DNA of 7,871 nucleotides from Marinilabiliales bacterium (GTDB lineage Bacteria > Bacteroidota > Bacteroidia > Bacteroidales > BM523): assembly GCA_002869425.1 (NCBI GenBank), contig PKSZ01000077.1, forward strand, positions 1-7,871. Direction: 5' to 3'. This document shows, piece after piece, positions 1 to 5,466 of the stretch. Numbering within the stretch: the first letter of the stretch is position 1; each line of letters begins with the position of its first letter. The position numbers were made by a program, and so were the translations under genes. Under the pieces are notes generated by a model, which was not told the origin of the DNA, ran no database searches, and was given only the letters and a program-made list of their open reading frames with translations.

Positions 1-1
1 T

Positions 2-766
2 ATAGCTGGTTTTAGTGCCAGCAATACCTGTATGGGACAAAAAACTATATTTACAGATACCAGTCTGTTTGCAGGTGGAATCATAAACTCATGGTCTTGG
101 AATTTTGGAGACTCAGACACCAGCAACCTTCAAAACCCATTTCATACATATAATGATGAAGGCGATTATACTGTAACCCTATCACTCGGCTCAGCACAAG
201 GATGTAACGAAGCAATCAGCCAGCAGATAACTGTACATAAAGTGCCTGAAGCAGGTTTCAACACCAACGGGAACGATATGGTAGCGGGTGAAATCATTCA
301 CTTCAATGATGAATCAGAAAATACAGATTACTGGACTTGGGATTTTGGAGATGAAACAGATACTGATTCTATTCAGGAACCTGATCATATCTACAATCTT
401 GCGGGAACATACCTTGTTAAACAAATAGTTGCCAACCAATATCAATGTAAAGATTCTTTATTACAGAATATTTTAATACAGGAAGATCAGGTATATGGAC
501 CTGTTATTCCATTAGCTTTCACACCAAACAATGATAATGAAAATGACATACTGTACGTTCGGGGCGGTCCTTTTGAAACACTTACTTTCATCGTGTTTAA
601 CAAATGGGGTCAGGAAATATTCCGAACTGAATCAGAATTGGAAGGCTGGGATGGAACATTTAAAGGGAAGGATCAACCACCTGGAGTATATGTCTACATC
701 ATTGAAGCAAAAACGCTTGATGGAAAATCATATACAATTTCAGACGATGTAACATTAATCAGATAA
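2..766 (+). CDS. PKD-domain secreted protein with T9SS type B C-terminal sorting domain (5' partial)
   Basis: This is the C-terminal 254 residues of a larger protein. The frame is open from the window's first bases and the first PKD domain has already begun, so the ATG at position 32 is internal and the true start lies upstream. Two PKD-like beta-sandwich repeats are visible: the first covers about residues 1-80 (core WNFGD, then an HTY...G.Y.V strand), the second about 81-160 (core WDFGD, then HIYNLAGTY). Residues about 168-254 match the gliding-motility-associated C-terminal domain (CHU_C/TIGR04131 type): FTPNNDNENDIL, then FNKWGQEIF, EGWDGTFKG and PPGVYVYIIEA. In this family the domain directs export through the type IX secretion system, and the protein ends at the cell surface or outside. 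PKD repeats usually act as spacers or adhesive modules, so a surface adhesin is likely but inferred. The next gene, 11 bp away, encodes a PorP/SprF-family partner. The substrate or ligand cannot be told. Confidence 0.93.
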   Translation: MAGFSASNTCMGQKTIFTDTSLFAGGIINSWSWNFGDSDTSNLQNPFHTYNDEGDYTVTLSLGSAQGCNEAISQQITVHKVPEAGFNTNGNDMVAGEIIHFNDESENTDYWTWDFGDETDTDSIQEPDHIYNLAGTYLVKQIVANQYQCKDSLLQNILIQEDQVYGPVIPLAFTPNNDNENDILYVRGGPFETLTFIVFNKWGQEIFRTESELEGWDGTFKGKDQPPGVYVYIIEAKTLDGKSYTISDDVTLIR

Positions 767-777
767 AAATTACAGCT

Positions 778-1764
778 ATGAAAAGATCAATATATATAAT
801 CGGTTTCGCATTTTTTGTAACATTTATCAGTTCAATTAGTTGGGCTCAGGATCCGCATTTAACACAATACGATGCATCCCCAATGATTGTCAACCCGGCA
901 AATACAGGAATGCTTCCTCCAAGTTCGTTCAGAGCTGCTACACAATACAGAAACCAATGGGGAATGTTGGGAACACGGTTTACAACCACATCCATTGGTT
1001 TTGACGCTCCCGTTGACAGACAAATTGGTGCAGGTGTTTACATAACTGATGACAATGCTGCCAAAACCTACAATACATTCTCACTAGTACTTTCCGGAGC
1101 ATACGAAATTACCTCACCAACAAACAGAGATTATAAACTAAGTGTTGGTCTCCAAGCTGGTTTTATTTACAAAAAAACCAATGAAGCAAAACTCACATTT
1201 GATAATCAATATACATCCGGAGTTTTCAACCCTGATTATCCAAGTGGAGAAGCATTCCCAAAACTCAGCAAAATGATGCCTGAATTCAATGTTGGGTTTA
1301 GTTATGTTGACACAAAAAACAACAAGACTTTTAATCCATATGGTGGCTTTGCTGTTTTTCATGCATCACATCCAAAAGAATCGTTTTACGGAGAAGCCAA
1401 TGAAGAAAGCAGACTTCCTCTTCGATGGCTTATCCATGGCGGTACAAAAATAAACCTCAACAAAGAATTTAAACTCAATCCAAATCTTCTTGCGATGAAA
1501 CAAGGAACCAGTTACGAAATCATTGGCGCAATTGATGGTAGTTATAACATATCGAGCAGCTTCGACCTTGCAGCAGGTTTTGGATACAGATGGAAAGATG
1601 CCATTTTTGCTTTGCTGGGTTTCAATTATGATAATTATATATTCAGAATAAGCTATGATTTTACTGTTTCTGATCTGAGGAAATACACAAGAGGCTTTGG
1701 AGGCCTGGAATTTTCACTTATTTATATGGCATCCAGTAGCAGAGGAAGACTTAGCAGATACTAA
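778..1764 (+). CDS. PorP/SprF family type IX secretion outer-membrane protein
   Basis: A complete 328-residue protein. It opens with a Sec signal peptide (residues 1-23: Lys-Arg start, hydrophobic core, likely cut after SWA, before QDPH). The mature N-terminus has the family hallmark QDPHLTQY.ASP...NPA.TG. The body is rich in alternating hydrophobic/aromatic strands (for example YKLSVGLQAGFIYKK and FDLAAGFGYRW). The end, SYDFTVSDLRKYTRGFGGLEFSLIY, is typical of PorP/SprF (TIGR03519) proteins, which form an outer-membrane beta-barrel. In Flavobacterium johnsoniae, SprF encoded just downstream of sprB is needed to secrete the type B cargo SprB. By analogy this protein should serve the PKD/type B protein encoded 11 bp upstream, and the two probably share one transcript. 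It is one of many paralogues usually present per genome and need not be the core PorP of the secretion machine. No Shine-Dalgarno sequence precedes the ATG, but the signal peptide fixes the start. Confidence 0.92.
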   Translation: MKRSIYIIGFAFFVTFISSISWAQDPHLTQYDASPMIVNPANTGMLPPSSFRAATQYRNQWGMLGTRFTTTSIGFDAPVDRQIGAGVYITDDNAAKTYNTFSLVLSGAYEITSPTNRDYKLSVGLQAGFIYKKTNEAKLTFDNQYTSGVFNPDYPSGEAFPKLSKMMPEFNVGFSYVDTKNNKTFNPYGGFAVFHASHPKESFYGEANEESRLPLRWLIHGGTKINLNKEFKLNPNLLAMKQGTSYEIIGAIDGSYNISSSFDLAAGFGYRWKDAIFALLGFNYDNYIFRISYDFTVSDLRKYTRGFGGLEFSLIYMASSSRGRLSRY

Positions 1765-1964
1765 GCCCTATTATGTTGTAAAAACTCTAGGTTAAATATA
1801 CAATTTTAATTACATTTGATTTATAACAACGCTTTGATCGTATGAAAATGTTGGGAATTAAAGCAAAGCTGGTTTATCTTAATGTAAAAAAGCGAGACTC
1901 TTTTTAATCTCTCTGTACTCTCTACATCTCATTATCCTTATTTATAAATTTAACATTCATTTAT
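1765..1964 (+). promoter_or_regulatory. Putative promoter and leader region of the tnaA operon
   Basis: These 200 bp hold no recognisable gene and separate two apparent transcription units, so the promoter of tnaA and the following gene probably lies here. TACATTTG at 1811-1818 matches the Bacteroidota -7 consensus TAnnTTTG exactly, but no TTG/TTTG box sits at the expected distance upstream, so it is only a candidate. A weaker TAAATTTA is at 1945-1952, too close to the ATG at 1965 for a normal leader. The last 64 bases are C-containing and almost free of G. I see no convincing terminator for the preceding porP/sprF gene. Confidence 0.35.
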
Positions 1965-3326
1965 ATGAAATTACCATACGCAGAACCGTATAAGATAAAA
2001 ATGGTTGAAACCATTAAAAGAACAAAAAGAGAAGACAGAGAAAAATGGATTAAGGAAGCAAAATACAATCTATTCAATTTAAGCTCAGATAAAGTATTCA
2101 TAGACCTTTTAACAGATTCAGGAACCGGAGCAATGAGTGATCAGCAATGGTCTGCTATAATGACTGGTGATGAAAGTTATGCAGGTTCAAGATCATTTTT
2201 TGAGTTAAAAGAAGCCATCAGGGATATTCTGGGTTTTGAGCATTTCCTTCCAACACATCAGGGCAGAGCTGCTGAAAATGTATTGTTTTCTGCATTGGTT
2301 AAAGAAGGAGATCTTGTTCCTGGAAATTCTCACTTCGACACAACCAAAGGGCATATCGAAATTAGAAAAGCCACGGCTATAGATTGTACAATTGACGAGG
2401 CATTTGATACAACGATAAATCATCCATTTAAAGGTAATATTGACCTAAATAAACTTGATGAAGTTCTTTCTTCAAATCCTAAGGAAAAAATTCCATTGAT
2501 ACTAATTACAGTTACATGCAATTCTTCAGGTGGACAACCCGTTTCAATGGAAAATATCAAAGCTGTTTCAGTACTGGCAAAAAAATATGGTATTCCTTTG
2601 TTTTTTGATGCTGCCAGATATGCAGAAAATGCATACTTTATCAAACTAAGAGAAAATGGATATCAGGATAAATCCATCAGAGATATAATCAAAGAAATGT
2701 TTTCCTATGCTGATGGAAATACCATGAGTTCCAAAAAAGACGGAATAGTAAATATTGGAGGGTTTATTGGATTAAGAAGCAAAAAATTATATGACAAAGC
2801 TTCTATGTTCAATATTGTTTACGAAGGATTTCTCACTTATGGAGGTATGGCAGGAAGAGATATGGCAGCACTAGCCAAAGGTCTCTATGAATCTGCTGAT
2901 TTTGATTATCTTGAAAGCAGAATTTCACAGGTAGCGTATCTTGGAAATAAGCTAAAAGATTATGGTGTTCCTGTACAGGAACCATTTGGTGGTCATGCAG
3001 TATTTGTTGATGCTAAACGATTCCTCCCACATATTCCACAAAGCGAATATTCTGCACAATTACTTGCAGTAGAATTATTTATTGAAGGTGGCGTTCGGGG
3101 TGTTGAAATTGGAACATTACTGGCAGACAGAGACCCGGTAACCAGAAAAAACAGATATCCTGAACTGGAGTTACTCAGACTGGCCATTCCCAGAAGAGTG
3201 TATACCAACAATCATATGGATTACATTGCAGCTGCATTAAAAAATGTTTACGACAGAAGAAATGAAATAACAAAAGGCTTCAAGATAATACACGAAAAAG
3301 ATATCATGAGGCATTTTACAGTATAA
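1965..3326 (+). CDS. tnaA: Tryptophanase (PLP-dependent tryptophan indole-lyase)
   Basis: A 453-residue cytoplasmic enzyme of the tryptophanase/tyrosine phenol-lyase family (beta-eliminating, fold-type I PLP). It should split L-tryptophan into indole, pyruvate and ammonium. Visible landmarks: FIDLLTDSGTGAMSDQQW (residues 45-62); DESYAGS with catalytic-type Tyr72; PTHQGR phosphate-binding loop (Gln99-Arg101); Asn186 in CNSSGGQPVS; FFDAAR with Asp215 (pyridine nitrogen) and Arg218; SSKKD with the PLP Lys258; and IPRRVYT with the carboxylate-binding Arg. Three positions separate the two family members: Asp125 (FDTTKGH), Ile382 (VEIG) and His450 (RHFT). All three carry the tryptophanase residue, where tyrosine phenol-lyase has Thr, Arg and Phe (comparison from memory). 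The backbone is short: it lacks about 10 residues after the QGR loop relative to E. coli TnaA and ends right after HFTV. The N-terminus MKLPYAEPYKIKMVE fits the family, so the ATG at 1965 is the start. A probable operon partner follows 28 bp later. No TnaB-type permease is adjacent. Confidence 0.93.
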   Translation: MKLPYAEPYKIKMVETIKRTKREDREKWIKEAKYNLFNLSSDKVFIDLLTDSGTGAMSDQQWSAIMTGDESYAGSRSFFELKEAIRDILGFEHFLPTHQGRAAENVLFSALVKEGDLVPGNSHFDTTKGHIEIRKATAIDCTIDEAFDTTINHPFKGNIDLNKLDEVLSSNPKEKIPLILITVTCNSSGGQPVSMENIKAVSVLAKKYGIPLFFDAARYAENAYFIKLRENGYQDKSIRDIIKEMFSYADGNTMSSKKDGIVNIGGFIGLRSKKLYDKASMFNIVYEGFLTYGGMAGRDMAALAKGLYESADFDYLESRISQVAYLGNKLKDYGVPVQEPFGGHAVFVDAKRFLPHIPQSEYSAQLLAVELFIEGGVRGVEIGTLLADRDPVTRKNRYPELELLRLAIPRRVYTNNHMDYIAAALKNVYDRRNEITKGFKIIHEKDIMRHFTV

Positions 3327-3354
3327 CTTGAACGATTATAAAAAGATTTGAACA

Positions 3355-5415
3355 ATGGTTAACAATCAACTAATAAATCCAAAAAGCATTGTTGTCGTTG
3401 GAGGAACAGACAACATTCAAAGCCCGGGAGGAAAAGTATTAAAGAACATTATCGATGGTAATTATAAAGGCGATCTTTATGTGGTAAACCTGAAACAAGA
3501 ATCTGTACAGGGAATCAAAAGTTTTAAATCGCCAGAAGAATTACCTGAAGTGGATCTTGCAATTCTTGCAATTCCTGCAAAATTTTGTGTTCCTACCGTT
3601 GAAGTATTAACGAAACAAAAAAACACGAAAGCTTTCATTATTCTTTCTGCTGGTTTTAGCGAAGAAAACGAAGAAGGAGCTGCTCTTGAAAATCAAATCG
3701 TTGAACTTATAAACAATGTGAATGGTTGCTTGATTGGACCGAACTGCGTAGGATTCCTTAATTCAAACTATAATGGTGTTTTTACAACTCCTATACCGAA
3801 GCTTGATCCCAAAGGAATTGATTTTGTCTCCGGATCAGGAGCAACAGCCGTTTTCATTATGGAGGCTGCCATTCCAAAAGGACTTACATTCGCCAGCCTT
3901 TATTCTGTTGGTAACAGTGCTCAAATGGGAGTTGAAGAAGTTGTAAAATACTGGGATGAAAGTTTTGATCCCACCTCAAGTTCAAAGGTTAAACTTATCT
4001 ACATTGAAAGCATCAACAAGCCAAAAATGTTGCTTAAACACGCATCTTCACTGATTCGTAAAGGTTGTAAAATTGCTGCCATTAAATCAGGAAGCTCTGA
4101 AGCTGGTAGCCGTGCTGCATCTTCACATACAGGTGCCCTTGCAAGCTCTGATGTAGCTGTTAACGCATTGTTCAAAAAAGCAGGTATTGTACGATGTTTT
4201 GGGAGAGAAGAGCTCGCCAGTGTTGCATCTATTTTCATGCACAAAGAACTAAAAGGAAAGAATGTTGCCATTATTACACATGCAGGCGGTCCTGCTGTAA
4301 TGTTAACAGATGCTCTTTCAAATGGAGGACTTGAAATTCCACATATTGAAGGATCAAAAGCAGATGAACTTACAGAAAAACTGTTTCCGGGATCATCCGT
4401 TGCAAATCCAATTGATTTTCTTGCCACAGGAACAGCTGAACAATTGGGTACAATCATAGACTATTGCGAAAATTATTTCGATAATATTGATGCTATGGTT
4501 GTAATTTTTGGAAGTCCTGGTCTTTTTAACGTAAGTGAGGTTTACAAGGTTTTAAATGAAAAAATGAAGACCTGCAAGAAACCTATTTACCCTTCACTTC
4601 CATCCATTATCAATGCCAAGGATGAAATTGATGAGTTTATTGAAATGGGAAGAATCAATTTCTCTGATGAAGTGGTTCTGGGAAATGCTCTAACAAAAGT
4701 GTTCAACACACAAGCACCTACACCCGAAAATTTTGATATTCCCACAGTAAACAAAGAAAATATCAGGAAAATAATTGACCAGGCCAATAATGGTTATCTG
4801 TCACCGGAAAAAGTTCAGGAATTGTTAGATGCTGCAGGAATAACACGAGCCGGTGAAGCGGTTGTTTCAAGTAAAGAAGATGCTGTTAAAGAAGCATATA
4901 ATCTGGGATTTCCTATTGTAATGAAAGTTGTTGGCCCTGTACATAAGTCAGATGTGGGCGGAGTAGTATTGAACGTTAAGGATGCTGAAACGGTTGAAAA
5001 AGAATTTGACCGCATGATGCAAATAAAAGATACAACAGCAATACTAATGCAGCCAATGCTTTCAGGTACTGAATTATTTGTGGGTGCAAAACATGAAGAC
5101 AAATTCGGACATATGGTTCTGTGCGGTCTGGGCGGTATCTTTATAGAAGTATTAAAAGATGTAAACGCAGGACTTGCTCCTCTTTGTAAAGATGAAGCAA
5201 TAGATATGATTCATAACCTAAAAAGTTATGGAATTATCAAAGGTGCCAGAGGACAAGAAGGAATAAATGAAAAGGCCTTCACAGAAATCGTGCAAAGAGT
5301 TAGCGCGCTGGTAACAGTTGCTCCTGAAATTTTTGAAATGGATTTAAATCCATTACTGGGAAACAAAGACAAGGTTGTTGCTGTTGATGCACGTATTCGA
5401 ATTGAGAAGAATTAA
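3355..5415 (+). CDS. NDP-forming acyl-CoA synthetase (acetate-CoA ligase, ADP-forming type), fused alpha-beta subunits
   Basis: A 686-residue cytoplasmic enzyme that should convert acyl-CoA + ADP + phosphate into acid + CoA + ATP, conserving energy in fermentation; the reverse activation is also possible. Domains in order: CoA-binding Rossmann domain (about 1-140, opening PKSIVVVGG), two flavodoxin-like succinyl-CoA-ligase domains (about 145-290 and 300-450), then an ATP-grasp domain (about 470-686). Both phosphate-carrying histidines of the family are visible: His258 in SSHTGAL (alpha part) and His530 in GPVHKSDVGGV (beta part). GLGGIFIEVLKDV (592-604) and the metal-binding EMDLNPLL (661-668) complete the ATP-grasp site. 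The length and alpha-beta order fit the fused type; there is no GNAT domain, so it is not a Pat-type acetyltransferase. Substrate is not readable: acetate is the default, but aryl or branched-chain acids from amino-acid breakdown are possible. It follows tnaA by 28 bp with no terminator between, suggesting co-transcription, and is closed by a strong terminator. Confidence 0.9.
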   Translation: MVNNQLINPKSIVVVGGTDNIQSPGGKVLKNIIDGNYKGDLYVVNLKQESVQGIKSFKSPEELPEVDLAILAIPAKFCVPTVEVLTKQKNTKAFIILSAGFSEENEEGAALENQIVELINNVNGCLIGPNCVGFLNSNYNGVFTTPIPKLDPKGIDFVSGSGATAVFIMEAAIPKGLTFASLYSVGNSAQMGVEEVVKYWDESFDPTSSSKVKLIYIESINKPKMLLKHASSLIRKGCKIAAIKSGSSEAGSRAASSHTGALASSDVAVNALFKKAGIVRCFGREELASVASIFMHKELKGKNVAIITHAGGPAVMLTDALSNGGLEIPHIEGSKADELTEKLFPGSSVANPIDFLATGTAEQLGTIIDYCENYFDNIDAMVVIFGSPGLFNVSEVYKVLNEKMKTCKKPIYPSLPSIINAKDEIDEFIEMGRINFSDEVVLGNALTKVFNTQAPTPENFDIPTVNKENIRKIIDQANNGYLSPEKVQELLDAAGITRAGEAVVSSKEDAVKEAYNLGFPIVMKVVGPVHKSDVGGVVLNVKDAETVEKEFDRMMQIKDTTAILMQPMLSGTELFVGAKHEDKFGHMVLCGLGGIFIEVLKDVNAGLAPLCKDEAIDMIHNLKSYGIIKGARGQEGINEKAFTEIVQRVSALVTVAPEIFEMDLNPLLGNKDKVVAVDARIRIEKN

Positions 5416-5435
5416 TAAAATGAATCATTACATAA

Positions 5436-5465
5436 GGTGGCTGTCTCAAAAGGGCAGCCATTTTT
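5436..5465 (+). terminator. Intrinsic terminator after the acyl-CoA synthetase gene
   Basis: The arm TGGCTGTC (5438-5445) pairs with GGCAGCCA (5453-5460), giving seven Watson-Crick pairs and one G-T wobble, with a possible extra T-G pair closing a short A-rich loop. A run of five T (5461-5465) follows directly. It lies 20 bp past the acyl-CoA synthetase stop, in the 51-bp gap between convergent genes. On the minus strand the same hairpin begins 6 bp past the tamL stop but is followed only by CCTTATG, so it should stop the plus-strand operon better than tamL transcription. Confidence 0.85.
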
Positions 5466-5466
5466 G

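Noticed and set aside
1886..1906. A-run and T-run either side of a 7-base loop (AAAAAG...CTTTTT) that could pass for a terminator of the porP/sprF gene.
   Set aside because: The stem has only about six pairs, five of them A-T, and the T-run is used up in the stem itself, so it is too weak to call.
1765..1964. A TnaC-like leader peptide controlling tnaA.
   Set aside because: The few ATGs in the region open frames of one, two or 21 codons, and none contains a tryptophan codon.
1965..3326. Reading the gene as tyrosine phenol-lyase because of its length.
   Set aside because: The three residues that set substrate choice (Asp125, Ile382, His450) are all of the tryptophanase type.
3999..4457. A 152-codon open frame on the minus strand inside the acyl-CoA synthetase gene.
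   Set aside because: It lies entirely opposite a well-conserved enzyme. Its Ser/Ala/Pro-rich translation matches no family I recognise and looks like an antisense shadow.
3355..5415. Reading the gene as a protein acetyltransferase Pat or as a succinyl-CoA synthetase subunit.
   Set aside because: There is no GNAT domain, and the alpha and beta parts are fused with both His258 and His530 present, which fits NDP-forming acyl-CoA synthetases.
5437..5465. The left arm of the hairpin, with GGCTGTCTCAAAAG, resembles the terminal repeats of some bacterial insertion sequences.
   Set aside because: No second copy, transposase remnant or target duplication is visible. The sequence is fully explained as a terminator stem-loop with a T-run.
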